The translations under genes and the position numbers were made by a program. From Tetracentron sinense (taxonomy: Eukaryota > Streptophyta > Magnoliopsida > Trochodendrales > Trochodendraceae): a stretch of DNA of 64,000 nucleotides. The notes beneath the pieces are model-generated. The model did no database searches. It worked only from the letters and a program-made list of their open reading frames with translations, and was not told where the DNA came from. Below, in pieces: positions 23,249 to 38,200 of this stretch. The stretch is taken from assembly GCA_015143295.1 (NCBI GenBank), contig CM026568.1, positions 33,178,441 through 33,242,440 on the forward strand. The letters run 5' to 3'. Every line of letters begins with the position of its first letter. Within the stretch, counting starts at the first letter, position 1.

Positions 23249-26200
23249 TTACAGCATGTTGGGAGGAAAGATATCTGATTTTTCTTCTACGCATGGAGAA
23301 GCATCACTGCTCTGGATGAATATATCTGGAATCCCATCCCAGTTCCTCTTCTCTCTTGTTTCCCAGTAACCACCTACATAACGATAACAATCATCTTCCT
23401 TGTCCTTCTGGAACCATCTTGGCTGCCATCCTCTCTCTTGCAACTTTCTCGCCTGTGACAAATTACACGAGCTCAGATTTCTCTTTACCCGAGAAAAAGG
23501 AAAATTCTGTATTTGATTAACATGCACAGATAGCATACGGCCATGATGTGTACAAGCCCAAAGGTCAGCCTTAGGAAAATGGGGGCTTCATACCCAGCCT
23601 CGCTTGATTTTCCAATCTAATATGTGACAATTAGGACAGATTTATAAAGAAATAAACAACATTGAGGAAGGGTTGGGTAAATATCTAATTTGCGAGTCTC
23701 AATATACAACTTATAGGTAATGATAAGTGTGTAAGATATATGTTGAAGTTTATTTTCAAGGCTACGTGGAATAATAGTCGACTTGTGCTCTCTTAATAAT
23801 TATCATAGTAATGAAGACTAATGCAGACCCACAACCGACCACTACAATACACTCTGAACCCCAGTTAAGTAAAATTTTCTCTGTTTTCACCTTTTTTCTT
23901 GCCAAACAAACAGGGGGGGTACTGTTTGAGTAGTTTATTTGAAAATCAGTGAGTTTGGGACTGAGAAAACATTAAAATTAGAACACGGTCAATCCTGGAA
24001 GTCTTCACCTCGGCCATTGTGAGCAGATAATAAGCAAATGACACACTTAGAGACAGTGAAGGAGCAGAAGGATCTGTTGGAGCATACCTGTCTCTGTGAC
24101 TGTTCAAGCCTGAGCTTCTCTGCATTTGCCAGCTCATATTCCCCATTCTCTAAATGCCTCTGATCTGGCCTGAGCCTCGAGTCAGTTGGAGGCAACTGCT
24201 CCAGTAAGCCGGGTGTCAATTCATTCAAGGAGATAGCAAAAGGTGTGAGATTGTATCGTGTCTGGGAAACAGATTTGTCTCTTTCCCACAGAAGCACAGC
24301 TTCTGACATTGGATCATACCCTTTTGGCTTTGTAGTTAGATCTCCCATGACATAATACATAGCTTCATCCCACTTTCCCATCAACATCGCTACCTTCTCT
24401 CCATTTCTGTTGTCTTGCACAAATCCATGAACCTGTAGTTTCATAAACATGTCGATTCCTTTATCTGTTTATTTATCAGACCAAGACCAACAAATGGGAT
24501 TGGGTATAGTGGTCATATGGTAGGGACTGTCCAGTCAGCACATACCAACTACCTGGATACTCTAGATTTGATAAGCAGCTCTTCGCACACATCATCAAGA
24601 TTGGGATTGCCAGCCTAAAATTTAAATATCTATATAGAGGTCCTGAGGAAAATGTAATGGAAGTTTGCCTCGTTATCTTTTCATCTATGAATGCTCACAT
24701 ACCTGATGGGGATTTCGGTCAATGATAGATTGCTCCTTGAATTTGAGCTTGCAGGAGTAATTGCCACTGCCCTTAATACGCATAGTGCCATAATGGTCAC
24801 AGTAGATTTTACCAAGTATGATGTTGTAGATAGAAGTGGTGACCTTGCTCCACTGGAATGTCTCCCCATCTTCAAACTGCAGGGTAAGAACACCTACAGG
24901 ATCAAGCTGGATAGAACGTCCCCAGAACTTGCCTTTCAGATTAGAGTCTGCCCAGAATTTCCAGCCACTGCCCTCACAGTGACAAGCAACAATCATCGGA
25001 TGGTGACTCACCTGAATCAAAGCAACTTGTTACTTTGTAGCATAGCTCAAAAACCCAAAAACTCCACTAGACTCGAAACTTGAAAGTTAGCCGGGTCAAG
25101 TAACTCGAAAAGAACTCGACGCAGTCCGACTCAGAATATATATATATATAGATACCAATTAGACAATTAACAATTTCTTGACATTTTATCCAAGATTAAA
25201 ATCACAAATAACTTGAAAAATCGGAGTTAAAAGAACCCAAAGTAGACTGGTTTTGCAACCTCAAACCTAAAAACTAGATTTAACAGAACTCAGAGTAGGT
25301 TGGCTTTGCAGCCCAAAAAATTATACTGCAAAAACAGTGTGACAGTCGAGTTTAGGTTTTTTTTTTAAAATTGAAAGTGATAAAAATACCCTTCCGTGAC
25401 TCGACCTAGTCTGGTGAGTCGAAAAATTCGACTCGACCAACTCACCCGAGTAACTTTCTGAATAGTGTCTCCTTCGAGTTTTGAAGCAACTCGACTCAAA
25501 ATTCAGTGGAGTCAAGTAACTCGGCCGAGTTACTCGGGTGACTAGCCGAATTTTCGAACTATGCTTTGTAGATTACTTTGCACATGTTAGAGTAATAAGC
25601 CTTGCTCCAAATTCTAATGACAAGGACATCATCTTGCACTTCTTACAAAATGATGGTTCAGCTAAACTTCTTGAAGGAGAAAAAGAAAAAATAGAGCATG
25701 AAAGAGGTAACTACCACCTTTTATATTTCAATTATATCCATCATAAATGGAAGAGAGGTCCATGTACAAGTTCCTAGCCATATATGGTTCAGAAGTTTAC
25801 TAATGTCTAACACTATCCATCATAAACGGAAGAGAGGTCCATGTACAAGTTCCTAGCCATATATGATTCAGAGTTCAGAAGTTTACTAATGTCTACCAAA
25901 TTATTGTGGAAGTGGAGGAAAGAAGAATAACCTTTTCAGAAAAAAATCGTAAACCTTTGTCTGGATAGTCAGCCTCGTACGTCTCCCCAAGAAGAGGGTT
26001 GAAAGGCTTACACTGTCGACCTTGTGTGGACGCATAGCCAGATACAGCAAAAGCCACAATGTTTAGAATTCTCATCAAGCTGTTCCCCTGCACCAGGCAC
26101 AACCCATAATTTCAGTCATCCAATTCAAAAGTCAGTTCGGATAAATCCATTTAATACAGGATACCCAGAAGACACTACAGTTTTGAACTAATATAAATTC

Positions 26201-29200
26201 ATTCAAATTTTGTTGCTATGAGTTGAATTCATGATTCAAAATAAAGTTTGAAATATTTCAAATGTCATCAACATACTCGGTCATTATTCATTGGCCAAAC
26301 CTGTTTACTGAATTTTTTTTTTTTTTTTGATACAAGTCTTTAAACCTTGGCCCAAGTAGTAGGATAAAAAGTATTACATCAAAAAACAAAATATCAAATT
26401 AATTTGAGAAAAGCAAACACAAGGTTTTATGCTTGTTGATGGGTTTCAGAGTTATTGTCATTTTATAAGCTGATGGATGTTAATATCCAATTGCTGCTTA
26501 CATGTTAAAGCTTAAATCTTTCCCGTGCAGAGATTTAAACTTTGACTGAGTTAGATGCAACTCAGCCGACATATTCCAATATGGGGCAAAGATACAAGTC
26601 ACAGAATTATGAAAATATATATAGATTTTCCCGGCATTGAATAGAGTTGGCTACGCCATACTGCAATTATTATTCCCATGTTTCACTGGTTAGATTAGTT
26701 TGAAACTTTTCATAGTGCAGTAACTACATAAACATGAAATGGAGTGCTAGCAATGAAAAACTTTATGGTAGAATTCAACAAAGTGGTAATTTGGCATTAT
26801 TCTTTAGTTTCACGTATTTTGCGTTCTATTGTAAAAATAAATAAATAAATGCCAAGGTTAACTAGATATCCTGCAGCCTATTTACACTTTTTAAAACAGT
26901 ATCTTGTTCCCATAACATTCTATGACAGTAAATTGCAATGTGAATCCCAATGAGATGATGGGAGATTTGTGGCTGTTTCAAAAAATAAGTTTTTCACTAG
27001 GAAGTCATTTTTCTGGTTTCAGCTAAGGAGCTACCAACTGGTGGTGTTGGATTTTTGGTAAAATTTTACAAATATGTTCCGATTTTTGGACTGGATGTCC
27101 GACAGTATTTAATCAGATACATGGTAAAATTTTACAAATATGCTCCAATTTTCGGACTGGTTGTCTGACAGTTTTTAATTAGAAACTAGATATAGGTTCT
27201 GGAACTGCTACTTTGGCAGTTCCCTAGAGGCTGGAACTGCTTGAAGCTTAAGAATACAACTGGCAGGCAGCTGCCTCATAAGTATGCCAGATGGGGTTCT
27301 GCAATTGATGCAGCCAGCAGTCTTGACTAAAGAATCTATTCTGCATGGTAGATTGAAATTGTAAGATCCCTCTTAACCATTAACTATTTCTTAATGAGGA
27401 TAGAGGTAGCTGTAGGCAGCATTCCCACTTACTTGGCTTTCTGTATAGATCTGGACACACTCTTTTTTTCTTTCATTGTGTCCTTTTTTTCTTTCATTGT
27501 GTCTTCATTAACCTATCAAAAAGCATATATTTCAACCAAACCATCTTCAACATATTTTAAGACACGTGGGAGTTTCTGAGGTATGAATACTAAGTATCAG
27601 TTGCACACATATCATCCTAATGCAAAGTTTATTGTATATTTTTTGTCAGGAAATTTATTGTATATGAATGTGAAGTCAAGCAATTCTTAGGTAGCTACCG
27701 ACAACCAAGGTCCGAATAAAGAAGAATAAACCTAACCTTTCAGTTATCCCTCTAAGCCAAGATCCTCAAAGGAAAATAATTCACACAAAGTTCCAATGAG
27801 AAATGGAACTAGATACTGCTAACTAGCTATCAATACGCTGATGCGTAAAACTTAAAGAGTCTATATTTCACATGGAAATTATTCAAATGGATTACAAAAC
27901 CTACTGCCCATTACCTTAAAACTAAATTAAAGAATCGACATATAGAGCGAAAAAATAATAATAATCAAAGTACAGAGAATTATTTATGTTCAGGTGATGA
28001 GATGTGTACAAGTGAATTGAAGCCTACAAAAATGATTGAGAGTTTAAGACTATGGGTAAAGTAATATGTCTCAGGGCTAACGCCAGCATACCAACTACCT
28101 GGATCAAAATGCATCTAACAGATCATGCTTTTTAGGAACTGCTTTGCCACATAAAGAAAGCACAGCTAAGAATCTGACCTGCTTGCCCCATCCCAATGCT
28201 CGATCAACCAAGTACGAATATTCCAAATCTTCAAAGCACTTCTGCAGGGAAGAAAGTGGCTCATTAAAGTAAACAGGGAGACAAACTCCAGAAAGGTCCT
28301 TTCCAATATTATCTTTGATTATTGACCATAAGCCAACAGGCTTCTCTTTTTCCTTGGGTTCTGGTAACCTGTCCCTTCTTTTGACATAGGGATATTCAAT
28401 GGCCTTGATCTCCATTTCAACCTCACGTAAATGGTCAGAAAAGTAGGAGTCCTTATCACATATTAAAGCACTACAGGCATTTCCCATAGAATCCCTACTA
28501 CGACATGAAGCACTTCTAAGGGACTCTGAAGACAAAAAATCCTCTGTATCAAAATATATTCCATCATCTTCATCTGTTTCAACGTCCACTCCATCTTGAC
28601 TTTCATTGTCTGCATCAGTATCGCTTGCACTACCCGCTGACATGATCGAATAAAAATCTGTGACATTAGAAGGAGAATGAGGGGAACCGCTAAATTTCAA
28701 GATTTAAAACTATATGAGAGTTTGAGTAGTTATATTATGAGAAGAAAATTTCAAGTAGGAAAGCAAGACAGTAATACTTTTTGAGTTTTTTAGCAACCTC
28801 ACTGATAGGAGACAACATTTCCATGCACGACACAGACATTTCGAAAAGAATATATCATTTGAGAAACCCAGAAACTTTCCACAGAAGGAGCTGTAATTTA
28901 AGACAGCCACAACATGGTATTATATGTCCAGTATGCAACCCATGATGTCTCATGCGTAATTGACAAAATATTTTTTTAACTGAAAATCATATTTGGGTCG
29001 TGAGAACATTACCTAGTTACTAAAAATATCTCAGTTGCAAAGGCATGGGAAAGAGTTGAGAAAGTTGATGGTACAACTCAAGGCCCCAACCACTTAAACT
29101 GCTAAATAACCCAATCAGGTTCTCAACTAAATTAACAAAATTATTACATTCTTTACTGATAAACTTCCTTTCAAACTTCAAGAAGTTCAAAATAAGTTCA

Positions 29201-32200
29201 CAAATACATAGTCAGTGCTTGACGGATGTGCCTATCAGAACATTTCTTTTTGATTGGTTGTGCCTATCAGATCATTTAATCAATAAATCTCTAAAAGCAT
29301 TACTAACCACTGAATCTTCCATTCCCTTGTCCACAATACGAATCACGCTCCTTTGTTTCATCCACTACAGTAGTTTCCAGCTCTACTTTCTCTGTCTGCA
29401 AAACAAATTTATAAATAGTAAGGACAGACTTATTTACTCCAAATAACATGTCTTCCATCCCCTGCTCTGGTAGGATATGTACAAGGAAGAACCATGACCA
29501 GATAAATGTGGGAAGAAATTGATATAATCTGGAACAGCAAATAATACAACAGGAAATAAGTCCATCCAATACAAAAGACTTAGCAGTTAAACTGTTACGT
29601 ACAGGTTCTATATAACAAATTCAAGTCAAGTATGCAATGCAAAACACTGCAGCGCATAACTTTTAAATACTTTAAAAGCCTGATGAAATCTGGAAAGGAT
29701 CCAGCAAAACGTAGAAATAATCAATGTGATTATATTAAGTAGAAACATGGGGTGAGAGGTGATTGTCACTAATTACGGGGAAGCTTCATGTTGGATACCA
29801 AAGGGGGTGAGAGGCTCGCATGGAGTGGGCCTCTAGAAGGGTAGCATGGCTGTGGCCAAGTTGTTGGAGCCCCACATGGCCACATTAGGTTTAAGGTGGG
29901 GTGTGGTACTGAAATCCAATTTTAGAAAGACCACTGGTATGGTATGGTCACTCGCGGCTCAAGGAGGACTTTGGAAACATTTTCCTCCTTGCCCTTAGTA
30001 AAGAAGCCACTGTAGCTGACTATTTTGAGAGAGTGGGGAATGAGGTAGTCTGATGTCCAAGATTGAGGAGGACCCTAAACAATTGGGAGGTTGAGGACTT
30101 GTAACGCCTTTTGACTCGACTGAGCTCATTTTTCTATTGTACCCATACTAGAAATAGCAGGATTTGGTCTAAAAGGAACAATGATCGGTTCTCAATGAGA
30201 TCATTCTTACAATCTATTGTCTTTGTACCTTTGTCTTCATTTTCATATAAAGTTGGCTGGTCCCCTCATGTACCATCTAAGGTATCTTTTTTCCTTTGGT
30301 CTGCAATTCTTAATGAAATTCTTACAACTGATCATTTAAAGAGTATAGGATGAAGTATGGAAAATCAATGTTATTTGTGCTTCCTTGAAGAAGAGTCAGT
30401 AGATCATTTGCTATTGCATTGTACATTGCCTTTGGTATTTGGGGTTCTTCTTGTCTCAATTAGGTATGGATTGGGTCTTCCCACTTTCTTTTTTGAGCTT
30501 CTTGTCGGGGTGGCAACTGACAACACTAGTGAGTGCTAAGGAAATAATCTGGACTATCTTGTCAGGAGCTATTTCGTGGTTTATTTGGAAAGAGAGGAAT
30601 TACCGTGTATTTGAAAATTCATCAGTTCCGAAATCCTCGCACAATAGCTCAAATTCGGTGATTGGTTGTGGAATGGTGTTCACTTACTCAGTTGGGTACT
30701 CAATTGGGGAGGGAAGTGGGTGATATCTTGTTGTGAGGAGTTAGGCCTCTGCACATATTGTATGGGTGATGCGGACATCACGCATCACAAAGAATTTCAG
30801 GTTTATCATAGGCGGAAGAAGAAGGAAAAGGCCCACATATCACTATTGGTAGATGATTTGGGGCATCAAAGAGCTCATATGCACACATTGCTCATTAGGA
30901 AGACCCCGCATTGGGAAGGTGTGCATATGGGCTGATTTAACGTGGCTATAAAAGCTCAATGGACTGGACTTATAGTTAGGGAGGAAACAATTTATTAGTG
31001 TAGGGTTATTTTAGTCTTTTTATTAATTTGGATATTTTAGTCTTTAAGCAAGTAGGGTTTACATCTATTTAAACTTAATTTATGCTGTAAAATTTTAGTT
31101 ACTGAATTTTATGAATGAAAGAAAATGTTTTTGAGCATTTTTCAATGATTGGATCTGGTGTGATGTCATGAGAGTGATTCCTAAAGGAATTTTGGTGTAA
31201 CGCCATGTAAGTGATTCCTAAAGATCTAAGTTATGTTAATAATCTTTTTCTCATTAATTCTGTTTTTTATTGAAACCCTAATCAATCAAACCCTAGATCA
31301 TTTTCCCTTGCAAGAAATCTCACCCAAACCAAACCCTAGATTTCTTCCCTACCTTGTTCTTTATTGATTTTCTTGATTTCCTTTGCAAGAGACCATAATC
31401 TAGCCCAAACCCTAGCTATCGTACCATTCTCCAACCCATTCCTTTACTGCCACACCTGTTCAAGTCATTTTCTCCATTCCCTAATGCTGTTACAGATATT
31501 CTGCAGTTGCAAAATACCCTAAAAAACAGCATTGCTACAATTGCCTTTAACCTTAAAAACCCTAACAGCTGCTATAGTATACCCTATTTCCCACTTCCAT
31601 AAACCTGTCCCAGCCTATTTCCCACTGCCATAAACCTGTCCCAGCCTTATTCTCACTCCGTTGAACTTGTCTCATGACTGCTACAGCCCTCCTACCTATT
31701 ATGCCCTAAAACCCTAAAACCCTAAAACAGTAATACCTCAACCCTAATTCAATCCTGAAACCCTACAACATCATAACCCCAAACCCTAATTCAATTCCAA
31801 AACCTAGAACAGGTTAGAAAACCTTCATTGAATTGAGAACTAATCCCTAAGCTTGTGGAATTATAGAATTCCATTAACCATCACAGATATGAGTATAACT
31901 GAGGGTCGTTATTGTAGGTTTGTGACATGGCCTTGAATCTTCTTAAAATTGTTTACTTGAATTTTCTTGATTAATTGTTTGTGATGAGATTGCTATTTTA
32001 TATTTTTCCATATTCTTGTTAATCAAATCTTGGTCTCAGCACATTAGATTTTAGGTCATTGCATAGTCCTACATCAATGGGTATCTTGTTTTTTTAGTTT
32101 TCATGTTGGCCTTTTGTTTTGGCTTAGTTTACATCTTCGTAAACCGCTGGTACTTCTTTGATCTACTAATGTACTTGATATTTACCGATTAAAAAAAACC

Positions 32201-35200
32201 AATGCAAGAGAAACAAAATTAGAGGTATTGGACATCCATTTGATATGTAGCAAACAAATATCAAATGTATTAAGGAACTAAAAAGTTCGCCAACAGATAC
32301 ACTGGATGCCAACCTATGGATTCAATTCAACAATAGACATTTAAGATGAAGCGTGAGTCCATATTTCATAATTCATCCCAAAATTTTATCTCATGTCCAA
32401 AAAATGATATATTAGAGCAAAAAATGTGTTCGGAAATCATACAGCTAATTGAAATTATCTTCGGTGATTCAAAAATAACGCCCAAGTCTATAACAGTTAA
32501 TATGCAAAAATTCCAACTGAAAACATGTAATTGAGAAAAACGATAATACAACCAACAGTTACCTAACTGAAGCACTTAAACAGTGGATCGGTATTACTTT
32601 TCCCATTAAAAGTGACAACCTTATTTGGATAAATGTAGTAGTGAACAAGCCCATTGGAGAAGCAGACAAAGATACATACAGTGACATGCATAAACATGGA
32701 GAGACCTATTGCAACCAATATCTACAAACAAATATGAATACTTAAACCAAGAATATGACAGATTTGAAACTTAACAAAGCTTGAGACTTGAAAGTGCTTT
32801 GGCCAGTTCCCTTCTTTGACAATCATGTCATTTTATTCTATGGCTATTGGCATCCATGTGTTTGTTTACAAGAGTATACAAGGAAAAAGAAATTCAACAA
32901 AGGAAAATACCTCTAGCTGCCTCAATGTGTCAAGTAGGATAATATGTTTACGTTGAAGAGCCTTTAACTGGTTCTGCAGCTCAGAGAGTTCCATGAGCAT
33001 AATAGATTCGCAATCTTTAACGACGGTCTCACTCAGTCCTTCCTGCAATAATCGTGATCGTAGTTTCTCAGTTGAAATGGCAATATCTTCAGAGGGTGTA
33101 AAGTCACTGCTCGTCAACACTCTGGGGAAAAGGTCTTTAGCAGCCAGCAGTGCGTCAATCCACGCAGCCCTGTCCTCTCTAGACACACACCGCAGGTGAA
33201 GAGTCTTCGTTCCCGTGAATATGGAAAGCCTTTTATCATCTGATTTGCTCGCACGAATTGAGGAAACCTGTAAACCATACTATTTAAACCTTATCAATTT
33301 CTCAAAAAGAGGAAATGTTGAAATATGAAAGTCATACACACATTTGCACAACACCTGATACACACAATACATATTTGAATATCAGTTCTTGTTTCTTTGA
33401 TCAATTGTGGTTTTCTTCATGGCATCATCATCAAGAAACTAGATAATTACTTTAACAGACGATAGTAATTGGTCGTTACTCAATTTAATTATTCTTTATA
33501 GTAATAATTCCGTAGAATAGTACTAATAAGGGTGTCGAACCTCTGAGGACTGCGCTGGTTTCGTTATCTTTTATCAAAATTAATTTTAAACTAATGAGTA
33601 ACAAGATTAATTAATTAATTGATTTTAACCTAATTAGACTATCAGATTTTATTTAACCTAATTACTAAGATCTTTTGGTTATATATCCGTTGAGAAAATT
33701 TAGGGTTGAATCCACCACTAGCTTTATAACTTATCTTACTTTGATTTTATTAATATCTCTCGATTTGCAAACATTACAGTGACAGTGACGACACGTTCCC
33801 TCTCAACTAATAGAAAAATACAAGAGATTAAATTCTAGGCATATCATATCTTTGGTTGGCACGAGTGATATACATTAAACTAGGGTAGTATGATCACTCA
33901 TCTTCCCTTAGCATAAAATATCTTTAGATTTATTCTCTTGAACTATTAAAATCATTGCATAAAACTTATATTAAAATTCTACCGAAAATTAACACAAGTG
34001 GGTTCAATTCTAATTTCCTAACACCTAAGACAATGATAGAAATTTCATTGAAATTAAATTTAAATTCAATAAATCTGATTGCTAAAACAACCCTCTCATT
34101 ATGCAATCATTGTCATACAAATAAGAAATCTAAATAAAAACAAAAAACGACATAGTTACTTGGATAGGGTTTTATCGAAACCCTAGAATGGAAAGTTAGT
34201 TCATCGCGAGGGAGGAGCACGTCGTCTTCATAAACAAAATCGAATAACTCATCCTTTTGGCTTCCTTGTCTCCAGAACTTCTCTTCTTCAAATCCAAAAG
34301 TCTCTACATACTGATTATGGTCAAGGGTTCTCCTATTTATAGAGAGAAAAAAAAAAAGATAAAGTCCTTGTTAAATTCGGAGTTCTAATTTAGTTTAAAC
34401 TTTTTTCTTCTCTTTTCTCTACGAAATAGGGCTTTTAAAATATCCAAACCGGGCCCAAAAAGAGTTTTTCCAAACATTGTTCACAACCCAAAAACGCAGG
34501 GGGCGATCAATCGCTCATAGTGGAACTCAACTCTTGACTTTGTTTTCTTTTTTGCACATTTTTTTACCCTTCTTCTTGCTGAGATTCTTATGAGTCATTG
34601 AAGCTTCTAAAGCTTCTATTTTATCCTCTTTTTCTCGCATGAACCTAAAAGAGACCAAGACAACCAAGTACTGTAAAACAGTTTAAAATATTACTCCAAA
34701 GGGTTAACAAGTTAAGTTTGAGGTGCTTAAATGTATAACAATTAACACCAATCACAACCCCAAACTTATATATTGTTAGTCCTCGAGCAACGAAAAATAA
34801 AATAAAAACTAAACTATGTCTACATCCCCTTTCGTGGGATCCCCGGTTGCATTTGGCATATGCAACAAGCCTTTTGAACCTCTAGGTGGCCCTAGAAAAA
34901 ATTGAATATGTCGCACCGTGGATGTTTACAGTGATGACACCCACAAACGTCTTTACTACCCTATACTTGTGCAATCTGCTCAAGTCAAACATGCAAGTTT
35001 CAAAACAGTAACTAATACATATTCCAAAATTTTCAAAATCACAATACATGCAAGATAATCCACAATTTATTAACAAGGTTGAATTTTCGGCTCTCCCCAT
35101 TCTCAATTTCACACAATTCTTACCCAATTCTGAAGAATTCAGTTCACAAAAGATTAGTCAAAATTTTTCTTTGATGTGTAATGTGAACTAATAATTGAAT

Positions 35201-38200
35201 GTGTGATATCAACATATCTTCTCAATAGTTATCTGTCGACTCACTTTTCATTGAATTTCTTTTCAATTTAAACATACAACCCCAAGGCTTTTACTCACTT
35301 TTCTTTCTATTTAGGTGTGACTGTGTAGAATCTAAGTTCATTTAGCATTCCAAACAACCCGTGTAACGAGTGTTAGGCCGATGACTCCTAAACCAAACGG
35401 CTTTAAGGCACCAGGTATAAAGACACCCCGAAGGGCTTATTAACTCAAGTCAAATAGGCTTCGAACTCAAACTAGTCACATTAGGTTATTTTATCCATTC
35501 CAAATATCACACGGTTTGACGCAAACACTCCCTCTTAGTGAGGTAAGAGGCTTGGTTACTAAGAACAAACATCAGGTAACCCATTTTTCTATCACAATTT
35601 TTTTTTTTTTTAGTTTAGCCAAGGGTGGTGTTCAATTTCTAGGTTATCCAACTTCTTGTGGGTTAACAAAAGCACTAATCAATTAGTTTGGTTTATAACC
35701 CCACTAAACAATATGTTAGAATGCTCATGCATATAATCGAAGTGTATATATGACTTTCACAATTATTTTCAGCTTGAGTAGTTAAAGGTTACAAAAACTG
35801 TGTCTATTTAGATCATGTGTTCTCAAATTTAAACCTTTTAATAAAAATTGGATTACACTATATGTATTACAATTTTTCAAATTCAAAACAGTTCAGTCTA
35901 AAAAATTTTCATTATTTTGCATGTTCTACCCTATTGTATGGTTGCACAATCATCCAAAAAGATAATGGAAAATAATGAATATTATTTATCTACCCCAAAC
36001 TTAAAGATTACATTGTCTTCAATGTAAAAAATAGAATTTAAGCACAGAATGGATTAAAACAATAATATGTGACTGGTGATAGGCAATCCATGATAAGAAA
36101 GGCGAAGGGGGTGTGACAATAAATCACAGATAGGGAAAAGTCACCCCAAACTTCGTCTAAATTATACCTGCAAGGGTAGTACAAAACCAGAAATATCCAC
36201 ACAAAAATAGATGCAAATAGTCAATATATATCAAAAGAAAGTTAGCATCATCAGTCAAAGCAGGTGATAAAATTAATGACAAACTAACTCAAGAAAACTA
36301 AAAAAAATAAATGTCGAAAGAGTGGAGCTAAGCTCCCTACAACAGACTCAAGAAAGATAAAATCCAAACTAAGGACCGGAGGTACGGCCTACTCAGGAGG
36401 AGGATGGAATTAAGTATCAAACACGACCCGCATCATCTCATGCATGTCGAAACTGCTCTGCATATGCCGAATCTGCTGGGTTTAGAAGGTATCATTCGCG
36501 GCCCATCGTTGTACTGCCTGATCTCTGAAATCATGAAGCTCTGTCTGATGCTGCTGTATGAACAGTCTGGACTCATACTGAAACTGCTGCTCGGCCTCCC
36601 ATCTCTGATCCTGAATAGCTCGGTAATCCTACTGGGCCTCCCAGCGCTGATCCTGAATAGCCTGGTAATCTGCAAACTCCTGACGAGTCATGTATACTGG
36701 CGCCTCTGGCTGATCACTAAACCGGGGAGGTGGGGGAGACTGGTGGTGATACTCTCTAGGAGGAGACTGGGGAGGAACTGCATCAGCCTCATCATGTAGC
36801 ATCTCATCCTCAGGTGGAGGGTCATCAAGCATCCTCTTACCCGTATTCCTTATGAGAGCTTGATAGCTCTTATCCCACTGAGACTCCCCAAATGATAAAG
36901 GCGGTTTAGAAAGTTCGTTTGCACTAAGGACTTAACTTTGATCTATTATTGACTGAGTGATTAGATTTCCAAATAAAAGGTTCCAAGTACGTTTCTCCGG
37001 CGATTTCAATATGATGGCCTTATCATAAAATTTATCAATGATATTCCAAACATACTCTGCAGCATCTATCCAATGCCCACACCAGAACTCATAAAGTGAT
37101 TTCAAAAGAAGGTCTCATCGCTCAGTCTTTGTCCAATCGGGTATAAATTGAGTTTGAAGACAGAGTCTACAAACCATAAATCAGTTGGAAGAAGCGCCCG
37201 ACGGGTACATTTTCCTTTCCCATTGTCATTATACCAACCCTCACACATGGTCATGATAATCTCATGGGTATCAAGACTCTCAACAGGGGAAGGGACAAAC
37301 TCCACTCCAGGTGGTGGACTAATGGGACAACCTAAAGCTAAGGCAACAGATTCGACAGTCACATCAAAAGAGAGACCGTCAACTGCAACTGAAAGAACTT
37401 ACACCCCATCCTGATTCCCTTTAATCATGCTCTGGTAAAATAGGCTTACCAGTCGTTTACCAGTCAAGGGTACGCCTTGGTGGAAGCCCGGAGTAACCCA
37501 TTAAGACCCCACCTCTCTAATTCCTCGATGGTGGAGGCAGTGGGCCTATGGTGGCAAAAAAATTCAATGTCAAAAGTGGTTTGTGTTCCACATTCCAATC
37601 TGCAAAATAAAGCATTAGGTTTCTCGTGTTCCACTACGGGTTGTTTCTCGGTCGTTTTCTTCTTTTTAGGGGTATTTTTTTTCAACAATCTTCTAAAAAG
37701 CAAATCAACAAACACTTGGTATGCACTATTTTCTACATCACAAAATCATCCTCAAACCACACTTCCAAAGCTTTCACAATTGGTCAATCCTCGACCTCAC
37801 ACTCCACAACTTATCCCGTCCTCCACAATCACACAAAAGAAATCGAAATAATTGAATAAGGAAGAGACGGAGAGTACCTCTAAAGAACGTGTGATCGATG
37901 CTAATTGTTATACATTTTTGCATCTCAAACTTAACTTGTTAACCCTTTAGAGTAATTTTTTATATTATTTTATGATGTTTGGTTGTATCTATTGATTTCA
38001 GGTTCATGCGAATAAAAGAGTATAAAATGACTCATTAGGATCTTAGCAAAGAAGAAGAGCATGATAGTGCGCAAAAACCAAATAATCAAAGGAGTTTTAC
38101 CTTGGAGGATCGATAGCCGGCGCCGTTTTGACTCCTTTTAAACTCATCCGGACCTCATTTTTCTCATTCAACTCTTCCTTCTTTCTCACTCTACTCTTCC

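Noticed and set aside
24691-25083. 130-codon plus-strand open frame
   Set aside because: It lies opposite ORP exon 6, whose minus-strand frame is a conserved ORD segment; the plus frame is a shadow.
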